DNA of 17,785 bases from an uncultured Eubacteriales bacterium (GCA_934636435.1 CAKUAQ010000038.1:1-17785), one strand, 5' to 3'. Counted from the stretch's first letter, positions 1 through 6,777 are shown. Made by a program: numbers and translations. The notes: a model not told the origin generated them from the sequence alone.

Positions 1-322
1 TTTTCAACAAAGTGCGCAATCACCGCATGGTCGACCCGCGCACGATTTTCATGGACGGCGTGGCGCGGGACAAAGTACACGACACGGCAACAGGGGTTCG
101 GTTCGTAACCATGGACGCAGACTACAAGACCCCGTGGATCGCAAAGAAAGCGTTGAGCGGGTCTTGGCGGATGCGCAGGAGAAACCTGCCATGCGTTATA
201 CACACCACAGAGGCATGGCTGCCGTCACGCGATGGGGCAGGCTTAAATGTGCGGCCATGAACCCCAAAAAGCCGGCAAAGCGGAGTCAGAAAAACTCCGT
301 TTTGCCGGCTTATATTCGTTGA
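1..322 (+). pseudogene. Decayed IS1182-like transposase (3' end, internal deletion)
   Basis: Two reading frames carry pieces of a DDE transposase of the IS1182 type. From position 3, one frame reads to about 150 and contains VTMDADYKTPWIAKK, which resembles the motif around the second catalytic Asp (family form: DxGYKTPWI). The frame shifted by one, from about 134, contains ESVERVLADAQEKPAMRY and then AAMNPKKPAK, which resembles the family C-terminus (ERVFADAKEKHGMRYT, then AAMNLKKLA), and stops at 320-322. In intact members a cysteine-containing stretch of many residues separates these motifs. Here they are fused out of frame within about 15 bases, so an internal deletion has occurred. The 5' part lies outside the window. 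The family call is from memory of the conserved motifs, and the product is certainly not functional as read. Confidence 0.55.
269..311. terminator. Strong hairpin at the transposase 3' end
   Basis: Arms 269-286 and 294-311 pair over 18 positions with a single G-T wobble, around a 7-base loop. On the minus strand the stem is followed by five T residues; on the plus strand by TATATTC. It overlaps the last codons of the transposase remnant. It is probably the element's own terminator, or a block to transcription entering it. Confidence 0.5.
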
Positions 323-491
323 TGATTTCCCCCAATGGCAAGAGCCTCCCTGCTTTCGTTGCTTGAAAGCAGGGGGATTTGACGGGCTGAAACACCGCCA
401 ACCAAACCGGTTAGCGGGGTTGTTCTGTCTTCCCGGGCAGACAAGCATCCCGGGAAACGTGGGCTTTTTGGGGAAAGCCCGGCCTTTATAA
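323..491. other. Non-coding spacer with three short hairpins
   Basis: No convincing gene is visible here. The stretch holds three perfect inverted repeats: CCCTGCTTTC/GAAAGCAGGG at 348-374 (10-bp arms, 7-base loop), TCCCGGG/CCCGGGA at 431-455, and GGGCTTT/AAAGCCC at 461-480. None has a long T-tract. They may be terminators, remnants of the insertion element's right end, or a structured RNA. Confidence 0.45.
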
Positions 492-540
492 TGCACGAAG
501 ATCACCGGGAGAGATTGTCTCTCCCGGTGATCTTCGTGCA
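492..540. repeat. Perfect 23-bp inverted repeat with 3-base loop
   Basis: The arms 492-514 and 518-540 are exact reverse complements of 23 bases each, separated by TTG. The repeat lies downstream of the minus-strand dehydrogenase gene, where a terminator is expected. The minus-strand tail after the stem is only TTATAAAGG, so it is a poor classical intrinsic terminator. The arm length is well beyond the other terminators in the window except for the 18-bp stems. Confidence 0.7.
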
Positions 541-609
541 GTCTGATGAGGAGGCGTTCTGTCCGGCCGGAGAGAGCGGGCGGACCGGCTCGTCACCGAT
601 ACGCTCTTT

Positions 610-1365
610 TTATGTACGTGCCCAGCGCATGACCAGATTGTGGGGCAGCACCTTTGCCACCAGCCGATAGAATTTGAAGAACAGCCGGGGGGTGTATACC
701 CCTCGTCCCCGGCGGCAGGCGCGCAGCGCCCCCGCCGCCACCCGCGCGGCGTTGCAGTAGGGCAGCTTCTCAAAGGTTTCGGAATTGCCGGTGATGCCCG
801 CCACATCCAGAAATTCCGTGTCCATGGGGCCGGGACATACCGCCAGCACCTGAATGCCCCGGGGCTTCAATTCCATCCGCAGCCCCCGGGACAGGCTCAG
901 CAGATATGCCTTGGTGGAGGAATACACCGTCATGCGGGCGTTGGGGGCGAAGGCGGCGATGCTGGCGATGTTGATGATGCCGCAGCCGTTGCCCATATAG
1001 GGCAGCACCGCCATAATCATCGCCGTGGCCGCCCGGCAGTTGAGGTCCACCATGCGGGTCTGGGTGGGGCGGTCACTTTCCGCCATATTCCCCAGCTCGC
1101 CCACGCCGGCATTGTTGATGAGCAGCTGCACCAGCGGCCGTTCCTCCCGCAGCCGGGCCTCCAGCGTCTCAAAGCTCTCCTCCCGGGTCAGATCCAGCGG
1201 CAGCGTCACCACGGGGATCGGGCAATCCTCCGCCATGGTGGCCAGCCGCTCCTCCCGTCGGGCGATCAGCCAGATCTGCTCCACGTAGGGTCCCTTTTCC
1301 ACCAGCCGCCGGAAAAACGCCCGTCCCAATCCGGAGGATGCACCGGTGATGATTGCGATGTTCAT
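610..1365 (-). CDS. SDR-family NAD(P)-dependent oxidoreductase
   Basis: This is a 251-residue short-chain dehydrogenase/reductase, a cytosolic enzyme that moves a hydride between NAD(P)H and a carbonyl or alcohol; its substrate cannot be told from the sequence. The classical SDR motifs are present: the nucleotide-binding TGASSGLG at residues 7-14, NNAG at 84-87, catalytic Ser at about 135 (INIAS), YSSTK with Tyr148 and Lys152, and PGP at 178-180. Length is normal for the family. A longer open frame runs to 1446, but the start at 1365 is chosen because AAAAAGGAGCGG lies just upstream of it and because the protein then begins with the expected beta strand (MNIAIITG). It is the last minus-strand gene of the cluster and has its own candidate -10 box, so it probably forms a single-gene transcript ending near the inverted repeat at 492-540. 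Confidence 0.93.
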   Translation of the reverse strand: MNIAIITGASSGLGRAFFRRLVEKGPYVEQIWLIARREERLATMAEDCPIPVVTLPLDLTREESFETLEARLREERPLVQLLINNAGVGELGNMAESDRPTQTRMVDLNCRAATAMIMAVLPYMGNGCGIINIASIAAFAPNARMTVYSSTKAYLLSLSRGLRMELKPRGIQVLAVCPGPMDTEFLDVAGITGNSETFEKLPYCNAARVAAGALRACRRGRGVYTPRLFFKFYRLVAKVLPHNLVMRWART

Positions 1366-1395
1366 GGTATCCGCTCCTTTTTCCGCTTTTTCTCC

Positions 1396-1401
1396 ATTAT
1401 A
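1396..1401 (-). promoter_or_regulatory. Candidate -10 box for the SDR gene
   Basis: The minus strand reads TATAAT, a perfect sigma-A -10 match, about 30 bases upstream of the SDR start. No good -35 hexamer is seen 16-18 bases further upstream, where the sequence is T-rich and forms the tail of the preceding gene's terminator. The call rests on the -10 alone. Confidence 0.45.
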
Positions 1402-1404
1402 CAA

Positions 1405-1456
1405 CCAAATAAATAAAAATACCAGCCCGAAAACGATCAATTTCATTTCCGGGCTG
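1405..1456 (-). terminator. Intrinsic terminator of the ldh operon
   Basis: CAGCCCG at 1423-1429 pairs with CGGGCTG at 1450-1456. On the minus strand the stem is followed by GTATTTTTATTTATTT. It begins 14 bases after the stop of the dehydrogenase gene at 1470. The stem is short and the loop long, but the T-rich tail and position fit termination. Confidence 0.6.
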
Positions 1457-1469
1457 TATATTCTGCTTG

Positions 1470-2528
1470 CTATTCAACTTTTGGTAGTGTAAAACACCGT
1501 TCCTTTCGCTTGCTGCGGCAGCCGGGATCGGTCTTGCGCTTTTCGCAGTGGTAACAGATTTCGTTGGTGAGGGTGGGGGAATCGCTGAAGAATTCATTCA
1601 GATTGGCGAAGGTGGTGCGGGCAATATCCGCCAGCGCCTCCTCGGTGAGAAATGCCTGATGGGAGGTGAGGATCACATTGGGGCGGGATACCAGCAGACT
1701 GAGGGTGTCGTCCAGCACCGGTGTGTCGGAATTGTCCTCGAAGAACAGGTCGGCCTCCTCCTCATACACATCCAGTCCGGCGCCCCGGACGGTGCCGTTG
1801 TTCAGCGCCTCCAGCAGCGCCTCGGTGTCCACCAGCCCGCCCCGGGAGGTGTTGATGAGGAACACGCCCCGCTTCATGGCGGCGAAGGCGTCCCCGTTCA
1901 GCAGGTGGCGGTTCTCTTTGGTTAGCGGGCAGTGGAGGGAGATGACATCGCTCTCCGCCAGCAGGGTTTTCAGCTCCACATAGGGGAAATCCGCGTCCGC
2001 CGCCGGAAAGGGATCATAGGCCAGCACCTGCATCCCGAAGCCCCGGCAGATGTCGATGAACACCCGCCCGATCTTGCCGGTGCCGATGACCCCCACGGTC
2101 TTGCGGTACAGGTCCATTCCCGTCAGCCCCATAAGGCTGAAATTGAAATCCCGGGTGCGGATATAGGCCTTATGCACCTTGCGGTTCAGGCAGCACAGCA
2201 GCGCCATGGCATGCTCCGCCACCGCGTGGGGGGAATAGGCGGGCACCCGCACAATGGCCAGCTTGCCGTAGGCAGCCTTGCGGTCCACATTGTTATATCC
2301 GGCGCAGCGCAGCGCCAGCACCCGCACCCCCTGCGCATAGAGGGTTTCCACGGCGGCGGCATCCACCGTATCGTTGACAAAGGCGCACACCGCCTCGCAG
2401 CCTGCCGCCAGCCGGGCGGTGCGGGCATTGAGCTTTGTTTCCAGATAGATGATGTCGTAGCCGGGGTTCAGCCGGTCGAAGAATTCCTTGTCGTAGGGTT
2501 TCGTATCGTAGAATGCCAGTTTGATCAT
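1470..2528 (-). CDS. D-lactate dehydrogenase-type 2-hydroxyacid dehydrogenase
   Basis: This 352-residue enzyme belongs to the D-isomer-specific 2-hydroxyacid dehydrogenases, most like fermentative D-lactate dehydrogenase, which reduces pyruvate to D-lactate with NADH. The NAD-binding glycine motif GTGKIGR is at residues 149-155 with the acidic Asp172 that favours NAD. The catalytic triad is visible: Arg229 in NTSRGG, Glu256 in GLDVYEEE and His290 in LTSHQAF. The start at 2528 has AGAGAGG upstream. The gene follows the alarmone synthetase by 51 bases on the same strand, so the two are probably co-transcribed. An unusual feature is a C-terminal tail of about 28 residues with four cysteines (325, 328, 337, 345) in a basic, CxxC-containing stretch. 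It lies beyond the usual end of the family at about 330 residues. Confidence 0.93.
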   Translation of the reverse strand: MIKLAFYDTKPYDKEFFDRLNPGYDIIYLETKLNARTARLAAGCEAVCAFVNDTVDAAAVETLYAQGVRVLALRCAGYNNVDRKAAYGKLAIVRVPAYSPHAVAEHAMALLCCLNRKVHKAYIRTRDFNFSLMGLTGMDLYRKTVGVIGTGKIGRVFIDICRGFGMQVLAYDPFPAADADFPYVELKTLLAESDVISLHCPLTKENRHLLNGDAFAAMKRGVFLINTSRGGLVDTEALLEALNNGTVRGAGLDVYEEEADLFFEDNSDTPVLDDTLSLLVSRPNVILTSHQAFLTEEALADIARTTFANLNEFFSDSPTLTNEICYHCEKRKTDPGCRSKRKERCFTLPKVE

Positions 2529-2579
2529 CGCGTGTTCCTCTCTTTCTGCTCGGGTATAGTGTGTGCCGCTGTCGGCGGA

Positions 2580-3251
2580 TTATGTGTCCGGCTGCGACGC
2601 GGAGGTGTCCCGCTCGGCGGCTTTGATGCGCCGGTACATATCCTGCATCTGCCGGTCAATCTCCGCGATTTTATCGGCGCAGGCATACATTTCCTCATTG
2701 ATGCCTGCAGGCAGAGTGGACTTGTCCACCTTATAGCGGATATCGTGCTCCAGACTGGCCCAGAAATCCATGGCCACGGTGCGGATCTGAATCTCGGCGG
2801 TGACGTATTCCGTCCGGTCGGACAGGTATACCGGCACCCGAATGTCCAGATGCAGCGACCGATAGCCGTTATAGTTGGGGGTCTGAATGTAGTCCTGCCG
2901 CTTGACGATCTCCAGATCCTTCTGCCGCTCCAGCATCTCCGCCACCCGGTATACGTCGTCGATATAGTGGCATACCACCCGCACCCCGGCGATATCGTTG
3001 ACATATTCCCGGGCGGCGTCGATGGTGACGGGCTTGCCCTTTTTGCGCAGCTTCGCGGCGATGCTCTCCGGGGATTTCACCCGGCTTTCAATATGATGGA
3101 TGGGGTTGCGGGCATACAGCACGTTGAATTCGCTGTCCAGAATTTCAAATTTCAGCGTCAGCTGCTTGACCGCCGATTCGTACAGGTTATGCAGCACCAG
3201 AAACTGGTGGGCGTTTTCGTATAATTCCATTGGCGGGGTTTTGGTCTCCAT
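2580..3251 (-). CDS. relQ: Small alarmone synthetase (RelQ/YjbM-like GTP pyrophosphokinase)
   Basis: This 223-residue protein is a stand-alone RelA/SpoT synthetase domain that would transfer pyrophosphate from ATP to GDP or GTP to make (p)ppGpp. It lacks a hydrolase (HD) domain and the long regulatory C-terminus of RelA. Visible motifs are SRVKSPESI near 56-64 (ATP contacts), NDIAGVRVVC with the metal-binding Asp86, NYNGYRSLH at 126-134 (nucleotide stacking Tyr), and EIQIRT at 153-158 followed by FWASLEHDI. The length matches the RelQ family of about 210 residues, and the C-terminal helix (about 190-214) fits the region used for tetramer assembly in that family. The start has GAGAGG upstream and lies just after a sigma-A-like promoter. 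It is first in an operon with the lactate dehydrogenase. The RelQ rather than RelP assignment is by overall resemblance. Confidence 0.9.
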   Translation of the reverse strand: METKTPPMELYENAHQFLVLHNLYESAVKQLTLKFEILDSEFNVLYARNPIHHIESRVKSPESIAAKLRKKGKPVTIDAAREYVNDIAGVRVVCHYIDDVYRVAEMLERQKDLEIVKRQDYIQTPNYNGYRSLHLDIRVPVYLSDRTEYVTAEIQIRTVAMDFWASLEHDIRYKVDKSTLPAGINEEMYACADKIAEIDRQMQDMYRRIKAAERDTSASQPDT

Positions 3252-3273
3252 GCCGTCACGTCCTCTCGGCTGT

Positions 3274-3302
3274 ATTGTACCACAAAATTGCCGTGTCTAC
3301 AA
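3274..3302 (-). promoter_or_regulatory. Sigma-A promoter of the relQ-ldh operon
   Basis: On the minus strand TTGTAG and TACAAT are separated by 17 bases. The -10 ends 22 bases before the relQ start, which predicts a very short leader carrying only the ribosome binding site. Confidence 0.7.
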
Positions 3303-3315
3303 GTCTCGGACAGAG

Positions 3316-3349
3316 GAAAGCCGCCGACCGGTCTCGGTCGGCGGCTTTC
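3316..3349 (-). terminator. Terminator of the 81-residue gene
   Basis: A perfect 15-bp stem (3316-3330 with 3335-3349) around a 4-base loop begins 4 bases after the stop of the gene ending at 3354. On the minus strand it continues as TTTCCTCTGTCC, a weak T-tract. It separates this gene from the relQ promoter immediately downstream. Confidence 0.7.
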
Positions 3350-3353
3350 GCGC

Positions 3354-3599
3354 TCATTCTTCTCCGTACAGGTTCAGGCGGAACAGGCGGGATTCGTCGT
3401 CCTTGTCCTGACACACTACGGTGGCCTCCTCGATGGTGCCCTTGGAGATGGCGCCGGACAGCACCAACAGCTGGGTCAGACGGCTCTTCAGGTTCAGCAC
3501 GTCGCCCTCGGCGGTCTTGAGGAACACATCTCCCTTAGCCTCGGCCGCAAACTCCATCAGCTTGCTGAAATCAAAATCGTGAATTTGAACACCTTCCAT
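3354..3599 (-). CDS. Conserved-looking small protein of unknown function (81 aa)
   Basis: No known domain is recognised in this 81-residue soluble protein. It has no signal peptide or membrane segment and is net acidic. The N-terminus (MEGVQIHDFDFSKLMEF) and the stretch DVFLKTAEGDVLNLKSRL look like a compact alpha/beta fold, with a probable beta hairpin at about 24-36 and a C-terminal strand near RLFRLNLYG. Reality of the gene is well supported: AAGGAGG sits 8 bases before the start, a sigma-A-like promoter lies about 70 bases upstream, and a perfect terminator follows the stop. It is therefore a single-gene transcription unit. Similar short proteins may be widespread in this bacterial group, but that is only an impression. 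Confidence 0.8.
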   Translation of the reverse strand: MEGVQIHDFDFSKLMEFAAEAKGDVFLKTAEGDVLNLKSRLTQLLVLSGAISKGTIEEATVVCQDKDDESRLFRLNLYGEE

Positions 3600-3670
3600 G
3601 TTCGTGCGCCTCCTTACACTGCAAGTAAAGTTTCGGGCAGCATGGCACGGCGGCCGCTGCTCACTCTTTC

Positions 3671-3699
3671 AGTATATCCGATTTTGCCGGAAAAGGCAA
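3671..3699 (-). promoter_or_regulatory. Sigma-A promoter of the 81-residue gene
   Basis: On the minus strand TTGCCT and TATACT are separated by 17 bases, giving a leader of about 65 bases before the start at 3599. The rest of the spacer to 3853 shows no gene; it contains a loose GGGCGG/CCGCCC dyad (about 3808-3837) that could form a weak hairpin after the lipoprotein gene. Confidence 0.65.
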
Positions 3700-3853
3700 C
3701 AGGTTTTTTGCCGTTTTCCCGGCTTTCGGTGCGGAGACGGGATCCGAGACGCGGCAGGTCTGCGATGTCGACTGTTCGCGTGTGGCGGCGCAGGGTGTTG
3801 AAGCGGGCGGTGTCCGTCCGAAGTGAACAGCCGCCCGAACAGCTTTGTGGGGA

Positions 3854-4558
3854 CTAAAGCATAAAATTATAAAAATAATTGTAATCGGTGCATTCTCCGT
3901 AGGTTTCATCGGCAAATTCCAGCGTAACCTTGGAGATTGTCAGTTTAGCCAGAGCGTCGCTGACATAAATTTTCTGGTGCAGCCGGATGGTGTCCCCTTT
4001 GCTGATGTTTTCGGCACAAATCGTGAAATTGCTGGTATCAATGGGCAGCCAGTCGGAAGCGCTTTTCTGCGCCAGCGGAACCTCCTGCCCGTTTTTATCG
4101 TAGCCTTTGATCTGGAAAAAGACCGCATCCAGCTTTTTGGAGCCGGAGTACTCCTGTTCCCAGGTTAATTCGTAATAAGAGTACAGGATATTGTCATTGT
4201 GAAAAGAACAGGTTCCTGTCGGTTTTTTACTGAAAAGGCTGTTGGCGGAACAGTGGATTTTCTCCACGGTCACCGTACAGGTCTCGATCAAGCCCGATTT
4301 GGTGCGCACGGTGACGGTCGTATTCGAGCTGAGCTTTCCGGTCACTTTCCCGTCGGATGTGACGGTGGCGATGCCCAGATTGGCGCTGGTGATGCTCACG
4401 ATCTCGTCATTGGTGGAGATGGAGAGCGGCTTGGTTTCGCCGGAGCGCAGGGTCAGATCCTCCACGGACAGGTAATAGTCGGGGGCAAAGCAACCGCAGC
4501 ATGAGCCCAATATCCCCAGGCACACAAGAAGGACAAACAGCGTATGTTTCCGAATCAT
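3854..4558 (-). CDS. Lipoprotein with a bacterial Ig-like (BIG2-type) domain
   Basis: A predicted secreted, lipid-anchored protein of 234 residues. The N-terminus MIRKHTLFVLLVCLGILGSC is a basic, hydrophobic lipoprotein signal ending in a lipobox-like LGSC. It is followed by an Ig-like domain (about residues 30-100) with the BIG2 signature of VEDLTLRSGET, ATVTSDGKVTGK and a closing TCTVTVEK. The remaining 130 residues look like a second beta-sandwich (FFQIKGYDKNGQEV) of unknown role. The frame extends four codons further, to 4570, but the start at 4558 fits a signal peptide better; neither start has a convincing ribosome binding site. Base composition is more A+T-rich than the neighbours. The start abuts a truncated regulator gene on the other strand, so the gene may have arrived by recombination. 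Confidence 0.75.
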   Translation of the reverse strand: MIRKHTLFVLLVCLGILGSCCGCFAPDYYLSVEDLTLRSGETKPLSISTNDEIVSITSANLGIATVTSDGKVTGKLSSNTTVTVRTKSGLIETCTVTVEKIHCSANSLFSKKPTGTCSFHNDNILYSYYELTWEQEYSGSKKLDAVFFQIKGYDKNGQEVPLAQKSASDWLPIDTSNFTICAENISKGDTIRLHQKIYVSDALAKLTISKVTLEFADETYGECTDYNYFYNFML

Positions 4559-4568
4559 TTCTTCCCAC

Positions 4569-4841
4569 ATTGCCGACTATCTGGGCACCACGGCGCAATA
4601 TTACGGAAAATATGAGAAAGGGGAGCGGGAGCTGCCGTTTTCCCGGGCCATTCTGCTGGCGGATTATTATGCAGTCAGTTTGGATTATCTGGCGGGGCGC
4701 ACGGACGCCCGGCGCACCCCGGCCGATTTGGCGCTGACCGACGACGAGGTACGGCTGATCCGGCAGTTTCGCCGGCTCACCGAGCGCAACAAGGGCAAGG
4801 CAGAGCTGTTCATGGAGCAGCTGGGCGAGATGCAGGGGTAA
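4569..4841 (+). pseudogene. XRE-family (Cro/CI-type) regulator, 5'-truncated
   Basis: One plus-strand frame reads IADYLGTTAQYYGKYEKGER, then LDYLAGRTDARR and an acidic/basic helical tail ending in EQLGEMQG before a TAA at 4839. This is the second half of a Cro/CI-type helix-turn-helix domain: the end of helix 2, the recognition helix, and the SLDYLAG closing motif seen in many Firmicute regulators. The expected first part (an MKIRELREERGLTQKQ-like stretch) is missing: the frame upstream of 4569 reads unrelated sequence antisense to the lipoprotein gene, and there is no start codon before a late ATG. The regulator has thus lost its N-terminus at the lipoprotein junction. It is too short and start-less to be in an ordinary gene list, but the homology pattern is clear. 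Confidence 0.75.
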
Positions 4842-4856
4842 ATGCCCCGACAGCGA

Positions 4857-4890
4857 AAACCCTCCCGGAGCCACGGCTCCGGGAGGGTTT
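4857..4890. terminator. Bidirectional terminator between XRE remnant and ABC operon
   Basis: AAACCCTCCCGGAGCC at 4857-4872 pairs perfectly with 4875-4890. Because of the A and T runs at the stem base, it offers a U-tract in both directions, stronger on the minus strand (GGGTTTTCGC). It lies 13 bases beyond the binding-protein gene stop and 15 beyond the regulator remnant stop, so it serves convergent transcription. Confidence 0.75.
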
Positions 4891-4903
4891 CCTGTTAGGA
4901 CAC

Positions 4904-5914
4904 TTATTTCACGGTTTCGATGGCTGTTTGGGCAAAGGTGTTGTTGACCACCTGCCCATAGTCGGCGGTCTTCGTCAGCTCACCCGCCTCGGTCATCACC
5001 GATTGCAGCCGGTTAAAGCTCTCCTCCGTCATCACCGGCGTATCGTTCCAGGCATCGATGGAGCGGTAGCTTTCCACCGCCTTTTCCAGCAGCGCCGGGT
5101 CGGTGTCCGGGAAGCTGTCCTGCACAGCGGCGGCAATCTCGGCGGCGGTATGGGACTGCACCCACCGCTGCCCCCGGTACAGGGCATTGGTAAATTTCTG
5201 GATCAGCTCGCTGTTCTTCTCGATATAGCTCTTTTTGGCAAAATAGGCGGTGTAGGGAATTTCCCCTGCCGCCGCGCCCACCGAGGCGACGATATACCCC
5301 TTGCCCTCCTGCCGGAGCATGGAGGCGGTGGGCTCAAAGGCAGTGACATAATCTCCGGTGCCGCCGGTGAAGGCTGCCGTCATCATGGAATACTGCACGC
5401 TGTTATCCAGGGTGGTGTCCCTGGTGGGGTCGATGCCGTTCTGCCGCAGCACGTGCTCCAGCGCCATATAGGGCACGCCGCCCTTGCGCCCGGGCAGCAC
5501 GGTCTTGCCCCGGACCTTATCCCAGGTGAAGGCGCTGTCCGGCTGCCGCCCCAGCAAAAACGAGCCGTCCCGCCGGGTGACCTGGGCAAACACCTGGGTG
5601 AAGTCCTCTTTACCCTCGTTATAGACGTAGATGGACGCCTCCGGCCCGGCAAAGCCGATGTCGATGTTGCCAGACAGCACCGCCGCCATCACCGCGTCGG
5701 CACCCTGTCCGTTGGACAGCTCCACCTCCAGCCCCTCCTCCGAAAAATACCCCTGCGCCAGCGCCACATATTGGGGCGCATAGAAAATGGAGTGGGTGAC
5801 CTCGCACAGCCGCACCCGCTCGACGCCCTTTTGCCCGCCGCAGCCGACGCACCCGATCAGCAGCACGGCAGCGCATAAAAGCGCCACCCCCCGACGAATC
5901 CATTGCTTATTCAT
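4904..5914 (-). CDS. ABC importer substrate-binding lipoprotein (NMT1/SsuA/ThiY class)
   Basis: This 336-residue lipoprotein is the extracytoplasmic binding component of a nitrate/sulfonate/taurine/pyrimidine-precursor type importer. After a basic N-terminus and hydrophobic stretch, the lipobox LLIGC puts the lipidated Cys at residue 22. The mature part begins with the class motif HSIFYAPQYVALAQGYFSEEGL at about 41-62, followed by DIGFAGPEA (85-93), typical of the NMT1/THI5-like fold. The start at 5914 is preferred over the longer frame to 5989 because GGGGAAAGGA precedes it and the signal peptide then begins with MNKQWIRRG. It is the third gene of the operon, 35 bases after the permease, and ends at the 4857-4890 terminator. 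Binding-protein-last gene order is common for this class. The ligand (thiamine precursor, sulfonate or other) is not decidable here. Confidence 0.92.
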   Translation of the reverse strand: MNKQWIRRGVALLCAAVLLIGCVGCGGQKGVERVRLCEVTHSIFYAPQYVALAQGYFSEEGLEVELSNGQGADAVMAAVLSGNIDIGFAGPEASIYVYNEGKEDFTQVFAQVTRRDGSFLLGRQPDSAFTWDKVRGKTVLPGRKGGVPYMALEHVLRQNGIDPTRDTTLDNSVQYSMMTAAFTGGTGDYVTAFEPTASMLRQEGKGYIVASVGAAAGEIPYTAYFAKKSYIEKNSELIQKFTNALYRGQRWVQSHTAAEIAAAVQDSFPDTDPALLEKAVESYRSIDAWNDTPVMTEESFNRLQSVMTEAGELTKTADYGQVVNNTFAQTAIETVK

Positions 5915-5949
5915 AAATGGCATCCTTTCCCCTGCCCACCGGCAGGCAC

Positions 5950-6777
5950 TCAGTGTTGGCTGAATCCGAATACCCGGCGCACCAGCCATTGGAGCAGCAC
6001 CACCGCCTCATACAGCAGCGCCGCCACCACCGCCAGCAATATGACGCTGGCCATCACCAGGTCCATCTTAAAGACCTGCCCGCCGTAGACGATGAGGTAT
6101 CCCAGCCCTGCCCGGGACACCAGAAATTCCCCGGCGATGACCCCCACCAGCGACAGCCCGATGTTGACCTTGAGGGAGTCAAAGAGGGTGGGTACGTTAT
6201 ACGGCAGCACGATCTTCCGAAACACCTGCCCCTTGGTGGCGCCGAAGGTGCGCGCCATACGCAGAGCGCCCGGGTCGGTATCCCGGAAGCCGCTGAGCAT
6301 CTCCAGCACCGTCACCACCAGCGAAATGGCCAGCGCCATAAAGACAATGGCGCGGGTTCCGGCTCCCGCCAGAATTATGATAACCGGACCCAGCGCGATC
6401 TTTGGCAGGCTGTTGAGCACCACCAGATACGGCTCGCTGATCCGGGAAACCAGAGGGCTCCACCACAGAAGAATGGCCAGCAGCACCCCGGCGGCGGCGC
6501 CCAACAGAAAGCCCGCCAGGGTTTCACCGACCGTGACCTGCAGATGGTAGAGCAGGTCGCCCCCCGCCAGCGACCCATAGGTGCGCAGGATCCGGGAGGG
6601 CTGGCTGAAGATGAAGCTGTCGATCCAGCCCAGCCGCGCCGCTCCCTCCCATAGCAGCAGCAGCGCCGCCAGGATACCCCAGCGCCACAGATGAATCCGG
6701 CGCTCGGTGCGTTTATTCTGCCGCAGATAGAGTGCCCGCTCCGGTGACAGCAGCGGAGGTGTCGTTGTGCGCTTCAT
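5950..6777 (-). CDS. ABC importer permease (SsuC/TauC/ThiX-like)
   Basis: A 275-residue integral membrane permease of the BPD_transp_1 family. A charged cytoplasmic N-terminus (about 1-30) is followed by about six hydrophobic segments, near 33-48, 86-104, 118-138, 143-160, 205-222 and 242-265. The EAA-type loop that contacts the ATPase is seen as RTFGATKGQVFRKIVLP (about 176-192). The chosen start at 6777 lies inside the end of the ATPase gene, giving a 65-base overlap; an AAGGAA-like site precedes it, and no later Met gives a complete first helix. The overlap implies translational coupling with the ATPase. A longer open frame to 6867 has no support. Confidence 0.9.
   Translation of the reverse strand: MKRTTTPPLLSPERALYLRQNKRTERRIHLWRWGILAALLLLWEGAARLGWIDSFIFSQPSRILRTYGSLAGGDLLYHLQVTVGETLAGFLLGAAAGVLLAILLWWSPLVSRISEPYLVVLNSLPKIALGPVIIILAGAGTRAIVFMALAISLVVTVLEMLSGFRDTDPGALRMARTFGATKGQVFRKIVLPYNVPTLFDSLKVNIGLSLVGVIAGEFLVSRAGLGYLIVYGGQVFKMDLVMASVILLAVVAALLYEAVVLLQWLVRRVFGFSQH

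Noticed and set aside
122..505. 127-codon minus-strand frame over the transposase remnant and hairpins
   Set aside because: It crosses three hairpins, has no ribosome binding site and translates to a Pro/Arg-rich sequence without motifs.
1932..3224. 430-codon plus-strand frame across ldh and relQ
   Set aside because: Antisense to two genes with intact catalytic motifs; low-complexity His/Gly/Val-rich translation.
3661..3915. 84-codon minus-strand frame after the lipoprotein gene
   Set aside because: It overlaps the lipoprotein's 3' end and the promoter of the 81-residue gene, with no homology or ribosome binding site.
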